Shown: positions 9,175-17,089 of the stretch, in pieces
How positions within the stretch are numbered: the first letter of the stretch is position 1
Layout: every line of letters begins with the position of its first letter
Source: an uncultured Polaribacter sp.
Lineage (GTDB): Bacteria; Bacteroidota; Bacteroidia; Flavobacteriales; Flavobacteriaceae
Direction of reading: 5' to 3'
Assembly (NCBI GenBank): GCA_937936695.1
Contig: CALHCK010000034.1
Coordinates: 1 to 31,844, forward strand
Length of the DNA: 31,844 nt
Program-made: the position numbers and the translations under genes
The notes under the pieces: model-generated
What the model saw: only the letters and a program-made list of their open reading frames with translations
Database searches by the model: none
What the model was told of the DNA's origin: nothing

Positions 9175-9192
9175 CCTAAATTTTATTTTTTG

Positions 9193-10218
9193 ATGGAAAA
9201 ACCGGTTTATATTTTAGGTATCGAGTCTTCTTGTGATGATACAAGTGCTTCTGTAATTTGTAACGAAAAAATTCTTAGTAATGTTGTAGCAAATCAAGAA
9301 ATACATGCCAAATACGGAGGTGTTGTTCCAGAATTAGCTTCAAGAGCACATCAACAAAATATTGTTCCGGTAGTACAACAAGCAATTGCACAAGCAAACA
9401 TCAAAAAAGAAGATTTGTCTGCCATAGCATTTACTCGTGGGCCTGGGTTAATGGGTTCTTTATTAGTAGGTACTTCTTTTGCCAAATCTCTTGCTTTGGG
9501 ATTACAAATTCCGCTAATAGATGTAAACCACATGCAAGCACATATATTAGCACATTTTATAAAAGAAGAAGGTACCACTCCACCTCCATTTCCTTTTTTA
9601 TGCTTAACCATTAGTGGCGGACATACACAAATTGTAAAAGTAAGCGATTACTTTAAAATGGAAATACTAGGTGAAACTATAGACGATGCTGTAGGAGAAG
9701 CTTTTGACAAATCTGCAAAAATTTTAGGTTTGCCTTACCCCGGAGGTCCTTTAATAGATAAATATGCCAAATTAGGAAACCCAAAAGCGTTTGCTTTTAC
9801 AAAACCTAAAGTTGGCGATTTAGATTTTAGTTTTAGTGGTTTAAAAACTGGTATCTTATATTTTATACAAAAACAGCAGCGAATCAATCCTAATTTTATT
9901 GAAGAAAATTTAAATGACATTTGTGCGTCTATACAATACACAATTGTTACTATTTTAATGGATAAAATTAAAAATGCTGTAAAACATACAGGTATTAAAC
10001 ATGTAGCTATTGCTGGTGGAGTTTCTGCTAATTCAGAAATAAGAAATAGATTACAATTAGCTCAAAAACATTGGGGATGGTCTACTTATATTCCTAAATT
10101 TGAGTATACAACAGACAATGCTGGTATGATTGCTATTAGTGGATATTTAAAGTACATCAACAACCAATATTCTGATGTTTCCGTTACAGCTAAAGCACGC
10201 TTAAAAGTTACAGAATAA
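9193..10218 (+). CDS. tsaD: tRNA N6-adenosine threonylcarbamoyltransferase TsaD
   Basis: This 341-residue enzyme transfers the threonylcarbamoyl group to A37 of ANN-decoding tRNAs (t6A), working with TsaB, TsaE and TsaC. Visible are the N-terminal ILGIESSCDDTSAS, GGVVPELASRAH, the metal-binding HMQAH (around residue 112), SGGHTQIV, the nucleotide-binding DDAVGEAFDKSAK, GGVSANSEIRNRL and the C-terminal TDNAGMIAI. I chose the ATG at 9193, giving MEKPVYILGIESS; the alternative TTG at 9172 overlaps the predicted -7 box and adds an atypical leader. The HEAT-like gene starts 13 bases downstream, so the two are probably co-transcribed. Confidence 0.96.
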   Translation: MEKPVYILGIESSCDDTSASVICNEKILSNVVANQEIHAKYGGVVPELASRAHQQNIVPVVQQAIAQANIKKEDLSAIAFTRGPGLMGSLLVGTSFAKSLALGLQIPLIDVNHMQAHILAHFIKEEGTTPPPFPFLCLTISGGHTQIVKVSDYFKMEILGETIDDAVGEAFDKSAKILGLPYPGGPLIDKYAKLGNPKAFAFTKPKVGDLDFSFSGLKTGILYFIQKQQRINPNFIEENLNDICASIQYTIVTILMDKIKNAVKHTGIKHVAIAGGVSANSEIRNRLQLAQKHWGWSTYIPKFEYTTDNAGMIAISGYLKYINNQYSDVSVTAKARLKVTE

Positions 10219-10231
10219 GCTTTTAAGAACT

Positions 10232-10930
10232 ATGAAAAGTAAGGAGGATTCATTAAAAAATCGAGGATTTATAAAGAAAGATATAGAAAGTGATTTTTTA
10301 CATTTACCATATCTAAAAATACTAGAGTCTCTTACAAGTATTACAGCTACAGACAGATCTTTAGCTGCTCGCTTATTACAGAATCATATTTCTAAACAAA
10401 CTACCACTGCTTTAATATCGGCTTTAAAAAAAGAACAAAAACTATATGCTAAAATAGAAATTTGTAATGCTTTGGTTACAATGGATACTCTAGCTATAAA
10501 ACCTCTTATAGAATTTGTTGGAAAAATAGGTAAGAATCAACATAAAACAGTTCCTAAAAAAAGCTTTTTAAAAGATAGTTACCCACTACCTAGAGATATT
10601 GCTGTTAGGGTTTTAATAAGGATTGGCACAAAAGTATTACCAGATTTATTAATTGCTTTAAAAACAGAAAATAAACATACAATACCAGAACTTTTAGACG
10701 CAATAGGGCATATTAACTTTTACAATCCTCAAGATATTTTTTCTGATATACATAGTTGTTTTGTATCGTATAATAATGATCTACTGATTAAATGGAAATG
10801 TATTAGAGCTTTTAGCGGTATACCAAAAAGTGTATCTTTTTTAAATACAATAAAAGAAAATATTAACAACAAAGAACTTTTATTAGAAGTAGAAAGAAGC
10901 TTAAATCTTTTGTCTAAAAATAATAATTAA
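10232..10930 (+). CDS. HEAT-repeat-like helical protein of unknown function
   Basis: This 232-residue protein is almost entirely helical, with repeating helix pairs of HEAT/armadillo type: LAARLLQNHISKQTTTALIS, IEICNALVTMDTLAIKPLIE, AVRVLIRIGTKVLPDLLIAL and IPELLDAIGHI. No signal peptide, transmembrane segment or catalytic motif is visible, so a cytosolic scaffold or binding role is likely. The N-terminus is highly charged (MKSKEDSLKNRGFIKKDIES). It begins 13 bases after tsaD, probably in the same transcript, which weakly hints at a housekeeping or tRNA/RNA-related partner role. The helicase downstream has its own -7 box. I do not recognise a named family and assign no function. Confidence 0.75.
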   Translation: MKSKEDSLKNRGFIKKDIESDFLHLPYLKILESLTSITATDRSLAARLLQNHISKQTTTALISALKKEQKLYAKIEICNALVTMDTLAIKPLIEFVGKIGKNQHKTVPKKSFLKDSYPLPRDIAVRVLIRIGTKVLPDLLIALKTENKHTIPELLDAIGHINFYNPQDIFSDIHSCFVSYNNDLLIKWKCIRAFSGIPKSVSFLNTIKENINNKELLLEVERSLNLLSKNNN

Positions 10931-10969
10931 ACCAAATTTATAAAAGATAACAACCTACTTTCTTTTAAC

Positions 10970-10977
10970 TACCTTTG
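10970..10977 (+). promoter_or_regulatory. Predicted DEAD-box helicase promoter (-7 box)
   Basis: TACCTTTG is an exact match to the Bacteroidetes -7 consensus TAnnTTTG and lies 15 bases before the helicase ATG. No clear -33 TTG is present at the standard spacing. Confidence 0.55.
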
Positions 10978-10992
10978 TAAATAAAATATTAA

Positions 10993-12225
10993 ATGCAGTT
11001 TTCTAATTTACCTTTAAATAAACTTATATTAAAAGCTGTTGCAGAAGCAAGGTTTCATACTCCTACTTTAGTACAACAAAAAGCAATTCCTTTAATTTTA
11101 GATAAAAAAAATGTAATTGTTTCTGCTCAAACAGGTACTGGTAAAACTGCTGCTTTTGCACTACCTATACTTCATTTATTGTCTCAAAAACAAATAGAAA
11201 ATAGTCCAAAAAAAATAAAATCTTTAATTGTTACGCCTACTAGAGAGTTAGCAATTCAAATTTTAGAAAATATTAAAAACTATAGTAAATATACGCATTT
11301 AAATGCTGCAGCTGTGTTTGGAGGCGTACCTTTAAATAAGCAAAAAGAAATACTTTTAGAAGGTGTTGATATTTTAGTTGCTACCCCTGGTAGGTTAATT
11401 GACTTACAAATACAAGGTAGTGTTGACTTAAGCGCTGTTGAAATCTTTGTTTTAGATGAAGCTGATTTAATGTTAGATATGGGCTTTATAGATGATATTA
11501 AAAAAATAGAAAATCTTTGTCCTAAAAATAAACAGACTCTGTTGTTTTCGGCTACAATACCAGAAAAGATAGCCGATTTTGTAAAAATAAAATTAAAGAA
11601 TCCTGTTAAAATTGCTATCAACCCAGAGCAAACTACATCTAAAAATATAGGTCAATTATTATATTATTTACCTAAAAAAAACAAAACCGATTTATGTTTA
11701 CATTTACTTAGGCATACCATAAATGGAAAAATAATTATTTTTAGACGCACAAAGTTTGGAGTTGACAAGTTAGAACAATCTTTAATTAAAAATAATTATA
11801 AAGTAACAAGCATTCATGGAGATAAAACTCAAGCAGTACGTAACAAAGCCATAGAAGATTTTAAAAATAATAAATCTAATATATTAATTGCTACAGATGT
11901 TGCTGCAAGAGGTATTGATATTTCTAAAATAGATGCTATTATTAATTTTGATATTCCTAATATACCAGAAACTTATGTACACAGAATTGGTAGAACAGGT
12001 AGAGCAGGTAAATCTGGTATCGCTTTTTCATTTTGTTCTCCAGACGAAAATGGCTACATCAAACTAATAGAATCTTTAATACAAAAACCTATTAAAGTTA
12101 TTGATGAACATCCGTACGTTATACAAAAACCAAAACATAAAAAGAAACAACCAAATACAATAAGTAAACATAAAAAAGGTAGAAAATCTGAAGCTTCTAA
12201 GAAGAAAAAGAAACGTTGGTATTAA
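10993..12225 (+). CDS. DEAD-box ATP-dependent RNA helicase (RhlE-like)
   Basis: This 410-residue protein has the complete set of DEAD-box motifs in order: Q motif (HTPTLVQQKAIP), I (AQTGTGKT), Ia (PTRELA), Ib (TPGRL), II (VLDEADLMLDMGF), III (SAT), IV (IIIFRRTK), V (ATDVAARGID) and VI (HRIGRTGRAG). It therefore unwinds RNA with ATP, typically in ribosome assembly, mRNA decay or cold adaptation. The last 40 residues are a strongly basic Lys-rich tail (KPKHKKKQPN... to KKKKKRWY), a likely non-specific RNA-binding extension as in RhlE-type helicases. It has its own -7 box and ends at a hairpin terminator. Which of the several flavobacterial paralogues it is cannot be decided here. Confidence 0.95.
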   Translation: MQFSNLPLNKLILKAVAEARFHTPTLVQQKAIPLILDKKNVIVSAQTGTGKTAAFALPILHLLSQKQIENSPKKIKSLIVTPTRELAIQILENIKNYSKYTHLNAAAVFGGVPLNKQKEILLEGVDILVATPGRLIDLQIQGSVDLSAVEIFVLDEADLMLDMGFIDDIKKIENLCPKNKQTLLFSATIPEKIADFVKIKLKNPVKIAINPEQTTSKNIGQLLYYLPKKNKTDLCLHLLRHTINGKIIIFRRTKFGVDKLEQSLIKNNYKVTSIHGDKTQAVRNKAIEDFKNNKSNILIATDVAARGIDISKIDAIINFDIPNIPETYVHRIGRTGRAGKSGIAFSFCSPDENGYIKLIESLIQKPIKVIDEHPYVIQKPKHKKKQPNTISKHKKGRKSEASKKKKKRWY

Positions 12226-12255
12226 CAACTGTTTTAATTTACTTTTATAAAATAG

Positions 12256-12290
12256 AAAAAGCTTCATAAATTAATTTATGAAGCTTTTTT
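12256..12290. terminator. Bidirectional intrinsic terminator between helicase gene and gltA
   Basis: A perfect 10-bp stem (GCTTCATAAA at 12261-12270 with TTTATGAAGC at 12275-12284) closes a TTAA loop. A-run and T-run flanks extend the pairing and provide a U-tract on either strand, so it serves both convergent genes. Confidence 0.93.
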
Positions 12291-12311
12291 ATGTAATCAA
12301 TAATATAGATA

Positions 12312-13598
12312 TTATCTCTTTTCAATACTTGTAAAATCTCTTAAATTTTCACCAGTATAAATTTGACGTGGACGTCCGATTGGTTCTTTCTTTAATCTCA
12401 TTTCTTTCCATTGAGCAATCCAACCTGGTAACCTACCTAATGCAAACATTACAGTAAACATTTCTACAGGAATACCCATAGCTCTGTATATAATTCCTGA
12501 ATAGAAATCTACGTTAGGATATAATTTTCTATCAACAAAATAAGGATCATTTAAAGCTTCTTGCTCTAAACCTCTTGCTATTTCTAAGATAGGATCATTA
12601 ACACCTAAATCATTTAAAACTTCATCTGCTGCAGCTTTAATTATAGTTGCTCTAGGATCAAAGTTTTTATAAACACGGTGTCCAAAGCCCATTAATCTAA
12701 ACGGATCGTTTTTATCTTTTGCTTTAGCCATGTATTTCTTTGTATCTCCACCATCTTCTTTAATAGCTTCTAACATTTCTAATACAGCTTGGTTAGCACC
12801 ACCATGTAATGGCCCCCAAAGCGCAGAAATACCTGCAGATAAAGATGCAAATAAACCAGCATGAGAAGAACCTACAATTCTTACAGTAGATGTAGAACAG
12901 TTTTGCTCATGATCTGCATGTAAAATTAATAATTTATCTAAAGCATTTTTAATAATAGGACTCATTACATACTCTTCATTAGGCTTTTCAAACATCATTT
13001 TTAAGATGTTTTCTACATAACCTAAAGATGAAGATCCGTAATTTAATGGTAAACCTTGTTTCTTACGCATTGTCCATGCTACTAACACAGGAAATTTACC
13101 TAAAATTCTAACAATAGATTTATACATATCCTCTTCAGAATCTACATTTACTGACGAAGGATTGAAAGCTGTTAAAGCACTTGTTAAAGATGATAAAACA
13201 CCCATTGGATGTGCTGTCTTAGGAAAAGCATCTATAATTTTTTTAACATCATCATCTACAACAGACTGTGCTTTAATATCACTATGAAATTTTTCTAATT
13301 CTTCTTTATTTGGTAAATCACCAAAAATTAAAGCGTATGCAACTTCTAAAAAATCTGCTTTATCAGCTAATTCTTCAATAGAATAACCTCTATATCTTAA
13401 AATTCCTTTTTCTCCATCTAAGAAAGTTATAGCACTTTCACAAGAACCTGTGTTTTTGTAACCAGGATCAATAGTTATCACTCCATTTGTTGCACCTCTT
13501 AGAGTTTTAATATTTATTGCAACTTCATTTTCTGTTCCTTTTACAAGAGGAAATTCATACGAATTATCTCCTATTTGTAACTTTGCTATATCTGACAT
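12312..13598 (-). CDS. gltA: Citrate synthase
   Basis: This 428-residue enzyme condenses oxaloacetate and acetyl-CoA to citrate at the entry to the TCA cycle. It has the length and N-terminal domain (residues ~1-60, ending ITIDPGYKNTGSCESAITFLDG) of type I bacterial GltA. Active-site segments are visible: GPLHGGANQAVLEML (catalytic His), GFGHRVYKNFDPRA (second His) and the C-terminal GRLPGWIAQWKE and RPRQIYTG. In Gram-negative type I enzymes the N-terminal part takes part in NADH regulation; whether that holds here cannot be judged. It stands alone between two terminators, with AT-rich dyads and a weak -7 box in its 5' region. Confidence 0.97.
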   Translation of the reverse strand: MSDIAKLQIGDNSYEFPLVKGTENEVAINIKTLRGATNGVITIDPGYKNTGSCESAITFLDGEKGILRYRGYSIEELADKADFLEVAYALIFGDLPNKEELEKFHSDIKAQSVVDDDVKKIIDAFPKTAHPMGVLSSLTSALTAFNPSSVNVDSEEDMYKSIVRILGKFPVLVAWTMRKKQGLPLNYGSSSLGYVENILKMMFEKPNEEYVMSPIIKNALDKLLILHADHEQNCSTSTVRIVGSSHAGLFASLSAGISALWGPLHGGANQAVLEMLEAIKEDGGDTKKYMAKAKDKNDPFRLMGFGHRVYKNFDPRATIIKAAADEVLNDLGVNDPILEIARGLEQEALNDPYFVDRKLYPNVDFYSGIIYRAMGIPVEMFTVMFALGRLPGWIAQWKEMRLKKEPIGRPRQIYTGENLRDFTSIEKR

Positions 13599-13627
13599 TT
13601 ATTGATCGGTTTTTTAAAATTGTAGTG

Positions 13628-13635
13628 CGAATATA
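13628..13635 (-). promoter_or_regulatory. Possible gltA promoter (-7-like box)
   Basis: On the minus strand this reads TATATTCG, one mismatch from TAnnTTTG, 29 bases before the gltA ATG. Upstream of it lies an imperfect dyad (CATATTTAAAA, GAG, then TTTTAAAAATATG on the plus strand, about 13638-13664). No -33 TTG is clear. Confidence 0.35.
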
Positions 13636-13677
13636 CCATATTTAAAAGAGTTTTAAAAATATGCTCTTATAGTTTTA

Positions 13678-13695
13678 AGATATTTTTAAATATCT
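13678..13695. repeat. AT-rich inverted repeat upstream of gltA
   Basis: AGATATTT and AAATATCT are perfect 8-base arms separated by TT, about 80 bases upstream of the gltA ATG and 22 bases from the eno terminator. It could be a regulator-binding site or a chance AT palindrome. It has no GC-rich stem and does not look like a terminator. Confidence 0.3.
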
Positions 13696-13717
13696 TTAAC
13701 ATATATATTAAGTTCAT

Positions 13718-13746
13718 AAAAAAAGCCTCATAAAATTTATGAGGCT
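13718..13746 (-). terminator. Intrinsic terminator of eno
   Basis: An 11-bp stem (AGCCTCATAAA at 13724-13734 with TTTATGAGGCT at 13736-13746) is followed, in the direction of eno transcription, by a run of seven U (plus-strand A-run 13718-13724). It lies 24 bases beyond the eno stop. Confidence 0.9.
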
Positions 13747-13769
13747 ATAATTTTTGCATAAAAAAAAGA

Positions 13770-15056
13770 TTAAATTTTAAATGCGTTTTCTTTCGGGAAA
13801 TATGCAGTTCCGCCTAATTCTTCTTCAATACGTAATAATTGATTATATTTTGCCATTCTATCAGAACGAGAAGCAGAACCTGTTTTAATTTGACCACAGT
13901 TTAATGCAACTGCTAAATCTGCAATTGTATTATCTTCTGTTTCACCAGATCTGTGAGACATTACAGATGTATAACCAGCATTTTTAGCCATGTTTACAGC
14001 AGCAATAGTTTCTGTTAAACTACCAATTTGGTTTACTTTAATTAAAATAGAATTTGCTGTATTACTCTCTATACCTCTAGATAAACGCTCTACATTTGTT
14101 ACAAATAAATCGTCTCCTACTAATTGTACTTTATCACCAATTTTCTCAGTTAAATATTTCCATCCTTCCCAGTCATTTTCGTCCATACCATCTTCAATAG
14201 AAATAATAGGGTATTTTTCAGATAATTCTGCTAAATAATCAGCTTGTTCTTTACTAGAACGAACTTTACCTTTATCTCCTTCAAACTTTGTGTAATCATA
14301 TTTACCATCAACATAAAATTCTGCAGCAGCACAATCTAATGCAATTTTAATTTCATCACCAAAAGAATAACCCGCATTTTTAACTGCTAAAGCAATAGTT
14401 TCAATAGCATCTTCTGTACCATCTAAAGTTGGTGCAAAACCACCTTCATCTCCTACTGCAGTAGATAAGTTTCTGTCGTGTAAAACTTTCTTTAAATTAT
14501 GAAAGATTTCAGATCCCATTTTCATTGCTTCAGAAAAAGTTTCTGCCTTTACTGGCATCACCATAAATTCTTGAAATGCAATAGGTGCATCTGAGTGAGA
14601 ACCTCCGTTAATAATATTCATCATAGGTACTGGTAATGTGTTTGCAGAAACACCACCTACGTATCTATATAATGGTAAACCTAATTCATTAGCAGCAGCT
14701 TTAGCAGCAGCTAAAGACACTCCTAAAATAGCATTAGCTCCTAATTTAGATTTGTTAGGAGTACCATCTAAATCAATCATTAACTGATCAATTGTATTTT
14801 GTTCAAATACAGAAACTCCTAAAAGTTCTTCAGCAATAATTTTATTTACATTCTCTACAGCTTTTAAGACTCCTTTACCCATGTAATCTTTACCACCATC
14901 TCTTAACTCTACAGCTTCGTGTTCTCCTGTAGAAGCTCCAGATGGTACAGCAGCTCTTCCTAATACTCCATTTTCTGTAGTTACATCTACTTCTACTGTA
15001 GGATTACCTCTTGAATCAAAAATTTGACGTGCGTGAACGCTAATAATAATGCTCAT
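13770..15056 (-). CDS. eno: Enolase (phosphopyruvate hydratase)
   Basis: This 428-residue, Mg-dependent enzyme interconverts 2-phosphoglycerate and phosphoenolpyruvate in glycolysis. Visible segments include VHARQIFDSRGNPTVEVDV, the mobile loop SGASTGEHEAVELRDG, GDEGGFAP, the metal ligand regions IALDCAAAEFY, SIEDGMDENDWEGW and LVGDDLFVTN, the catalytic Lys region ILIKVNQIGSLTE and MSHRSGETED. I chose the ATG at 15056 (MSIIISVHARQ), which gives the standard length. The open frame reaches 15125 but adds a non-homologous leader (MLDPFLYFSEIEKN). It is flanked by its own terminator downstream and the carA terminator upstream, so it is probably a single-gene unit. No convincing promoter box was found. 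Confidence 0.97.
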   Translation of the reverse strand: MSIIISVHARQIFDSRGNPTVEVDVTTENGVLGRAAVPSGASTGEHEAVELRDGGKDYMGKGVLKAVENVNKIIAEELLGVSVFEQNTIDQLMIDLDGTPNKSKLGANAILGVSLAAAKAAANELGLPLYRYVGGVSANTLPVPMMNIINGGSHSDAPIAFQEFMVMPVKAETFSEAMKMGSEIFHNLKKVLHDRNLSTAVGDEGGFAPTLDGTEDAIETIALAVKNAGYSFGDEIKIALDCAAAEFYVDGKYDYTKFEGDKGKVRSSKEQADYLAELSEKYPIISIEDGMDENDWEGWKYLTEKIGDKVQLVGDDLFVTNVERLSRGIESNTANSILIKVNQIGSLTETIAAVNMAKNAGYTSVMSHRSGETEDNTIADLAVALNCGQIKTGSASRSDRMAKYNQLLRIEEELGGTAYFPKENAFKI

Positions 15057-15177
15057 TTTTTTATTTTTAAATTGATTTTTAATATTTTTTTCAATTTCGC
15101 TAAAATACAAAAAAGGGTCTAGCATTCCGTAATATCAACTAAATAAATTACGAAAACGTTTACTAAAAAATCTACTT

Positions 15178-15209
15178 AAAAAAAAACCCACTCATTAAAA
15201 ATGAGTGGG
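15178..15209 (-). terminator. Intrinsic terminator of carA
   Basis: A 9-bp stem (CCCACTCAT at 15187-15195 with ATGAGTGGG at 15201-15209) with a 5-nt loop is followed on the minus strand by about nine U. It lies some 125 bases past the carA stop, leaving an unusually long 3' UTR that contains two further inverted repeats. Confidence 0.9.
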
Positions 15210-15229
15210 AAAATTGCTATGAAAAAGAA

Positions 15230-15327
15230 TGTGATTTTTACATCACACTTCAAAGATATGCTTTATTTGATTTATTTTTTTTTCTTTTTGCTTAATTGCG
15301 ATTAAGTGTAGACGAAATGCAATTAAG
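15230..15327. repeat. carA 3' UTR with two inverted repeats and GATTAAG copies
   Basis: Between the carA stop and its terminator are TGTGAT/ATCACA (15230-15235 and 15242-15247, 6 bp) and CTTAATTGC/GCAATTAAG (15291-15299 and 15319-15327, 9 bp, 19-nt loop). The heptamer GATTAAG occurs at 15300-15306 and 15332-15338 with the near copy AATTAAG between. The function is unknown; mRNA stabilisation is possible. The 277-base eno-carA gap otherwise holds only the terminator and the AT-rich eno 5' region. Confidence 0.4.
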
Positions 15328-15333
15328 TTACGA

Positions 15334-16446
15334 TTAAGCCTTTTTAACTGCTTTTATATTTTCGATAAACTGATCGAATAAATATTCTGAATCATGTGGT
15401 CCAGGGCTTGCTTCTGGATGATATTGTACAGAAAATACATTCTTGTCTTTTAAACGTATACCAGCAACTGTTTGGTCATTTAAATGAACATGTGTAATTT
15501 CTATATTTTCATTTGCCTCTGCTTCTTCTCTATTAATGGCAAAACCATGATTTTGAGAAGTAATCTCACCTTTACCTGTCAATAAATTCATAACAGGGTG
15601 GTTAATACCTCTGTGACCATTATGCATTTTATAGGTTGATATACCTTGAGATAAAGCAATTACTTGATGTCCTAAACAAATACCAAATAACGGTAAGTTT
15701 TTAGCAATAATTTCTTTTGCCACAGATTGTGCCTCTACTAAAGGTTCTGGATCTCCAGGTCCGTTAGAAATAAAATATCCATCAGGATTAAATGCTGATA
15801 AATCTTTAAAAGATGTATTATGGGGGAAAACCTTTACGTAAGCTCCTCTTTTTACTAAATTTCTTAAAATATTCTTTTTTATACCAATATCTAGTGCAGA
15901 TATTTTAATCTCAGAATTTTCATCACCAACAAAGTAAGGCTCTTTTGTAGATACTTTAGATGCTAAATCTAAACCTTCCATACTTGGTACGGTTGCTAAT
16001 TGCTTTTTTAAAGCATCAATATTATCTACATCTGTAGAAATAATTGCATTCATAGCTCCATTATCTCTAATATAAGCTACTAAAGCTCTAGTATCAACAT
16101 CAGAAATTGCAACTAAATTATGTTTAACAAACCAATCTTTTAAATTTCCATTAGAATCTACTCTAGAATGAGTAAAACTAAAATTTCTACAAATTAAACC
16201 TGCTATTTTAATACCATCAGACTCTACTTCGTTATCATTAACTCCGTAATTACCAATATGTGCATTAGTTGCAACCATTAATTGTCCAGAATATGAAGGA
16301 TCTGTAAAGATTTCTTGATAACCTGTCATACCTGTGTTAAAACAGATTTCTCCTGTAGACGTTCCTTCTATTCCAACAGATTTTCCGTAAAAAATTGTTC
16401 CATCAGCTAATAAAACTAATGCTTTTTTGCGTGTTTGATATTTCAT
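15334..16446 (-). CDS. carA: Carbamoyl-phosphate synthase small (glutaminase) subunit
   Basis: This 370-residue subunit hydrolyses glutamine and channels ammonia to CarB for carbamoyl phosphate, the precursor of pyrimidines and arginine. The N-terminal half holds the CPSase small-chain domain (LLADGTIFYGKSVG, CFNTGMTGYQEIFTDPSYSG). The C-terminal half is a class I glutamine amidotransferase with the nucleophile elbow FGICLGHQ (catalytic Cys), NGPGDPEP and the His/Glu pair in VQYHPEASPGP. All triad residues are present. carB is not adjacent in this window. It follows the rplQ terminator; the spacer contains TATTTTTA-like sequence that could be a weak -7 box. Confidence 0.97.
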   Translation of the reverse strand: MKYQTRKKALVLLADGTIFYGKSVGIEGTSTGEICFNTGMTGYQEIFTDPSYSGQLMVATNAHIGNYGVNDNEVESDGIKIAGLICRNFSFTHSRVDSNGNLKDWFVKHNLVAISDVDTRALVAYIRDNGAMNAIISTDVDNIDALKKQLATVPSMEGLDLASKVSTKEPYFVGDENSEIKISALDIGIKKNILRNLVKRGAYVKVFPHNTSFKDLSAFNPDGYFISNGPGDPEPLVEAQSVAKEIIAKNLPLFGICLGHQVIALSQGISTYKMHNGHRGINHPVMNLLTGKGEITSQNHGFAINREEAEANENIEITHVHLNDQTVAGIRLKDKNVFSVQYHPEASPGPHDSEYLFDQFIENIKAVKKA

Positions 16447-16492
16447 TGATACTAACTTGTGTTTTCTATTCTAATTAATGCTGTAAAAATAT

Positions 16493-16523
16493 AAAAAAAG
16501 GGATAAACGTAAACGTTTATCCC
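16493..16523 (-). terminator. Intrinsic terminator of the ribosomal protein/alpha operon after rplQ
   Basis: An 11-bp stem (GGGATAAACGT at 16500-16510 with ACGTTTATCCC at 16513-16523) is followed on the minus strand by seven U (plus-strand 16493-16499). It lies 29 bases past the rplQ stop and closes the whole ribosomal cluster. Confidence 0.93.
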
Positions 16524-16552
16524 TTTAATATGAATTAAAAAATTTTCATCTC

Positions 16553-17026
16553 TTATTCTTCAGATTTTACGTCTGTTGCTGTTTCTTCTACTTGAGTAGC
16601 GTCTGCTTTTTTGCTTCTTCCTCTACGAGTAGATTTCTTAGCTTTTGTACCTTTAGGGTTGTAAATTTCGTTGTAATCAACAAGTTCTACCATTGCCATA
16701 GGAGCATTATCTCCCTGACGGTTTCCTAACTTAATAATACGAATGTAACCTCCTGGTCTGTCTGCTACTTTTACAGATATTTCTTTAAATAATTCTGTAA
16801 CAGCATATTTATTACGTAAATAAGAGAATACAATACGTCTGTTATGAGTTGTATCTGCTTTAGATTTTGTAATTAATGGCTCAATAAAAGTTCTTATTGC
16901 TTTTGCTTTAGCCACTGTAGTGTTAATACGCTTGTGTTCTATTAAAGAACATGCCATATTAGCTAACATCGCCTTTCTATGCGCTGTCTTTCTTCCTAAA
17001 TGATTGTGTTTTTTTCCGTGTCTCAT
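16553..17026 (-). CDS. rplQ: 50S ribosomal protein bL17
   Basis: The first ~118 residues are the normal bL17 core (MRHGKKHNHLGRKTAHRKAM, INTTVAKAKAIRTFIEPLI, RPGGYIRIIKLGNRQGDNAPMA), which sits near the peptide exit tunnel. The protein is 157 residues long because of a tail of ~40 residues that is first basic (KKSTRRGRSKK) and then acidic (VEETATDVKSEE), an extension I believe is usual in Bacteroidetes. It is the last gene of the alpha operon, separated from rpoA by a 63-base spacer with an inverted repeat, and is followed by a strong terminator. Confidence 0.97.
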   Translation of the reverse strand: MRHGKKHNHLGRKTAHRKAMLANMACSLIEHKRINTTVAKAKAIRTFIEPLITKSKADTTHNRRIVFSYLRNKYAVTELFKEISVKVADRPGGYIRIIKLGNRQGDNAPMAMVELVDYNEIYNPKGTKAKKSTRRGRSKKADATQVEETATDVKSEE

Positions 17027-17044
17027 TTTGACGTTTGTTTTATA

Positions 17045-17088
17045 CTTTCATCTTGCATCAACCCACTTTGAGGAGCAAACTATGAAAG
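17045..17088 (-). ncRNA. Stem-loop in the rpoA-rplQ spacer (candidate mRNA element)
   Basis: In the mRNA, CTTTCAT pairs with ATGAAAG (plus 17082-17088 and 17045-17051, 7 bp), and inside it TTGC pairs with GCAA (17075-17078 and 17053-17056). The structure fills nearly all of the spacer and ends about 18 nt before the rplQ ATG. There is no U-tract, so it is not a terminator. Regulation of rplQ or RNA processing are possibilities. Confidence 0.45.
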
Positions 17089-17089
17089 G

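Noticed and set aside
9172..9192. TTG start for tsaD
   Set aside because: The TTG lies inside the -7 box; the ATG at 9193 gives the usual family N-terminus.
9351..9611. 86-residue Cys-rich frame antisense to tsaD
   Set aside because: It is fully antisense to a conserved catalytic region, with no promoter or codon-use support.
15057..15125. N-terminal extension of enolase
   Set aside because: Added residues (MLDPFLYFSEIEKN) match no enolase N-terminus; the ATG at 15056 gives the standard 428 residues.
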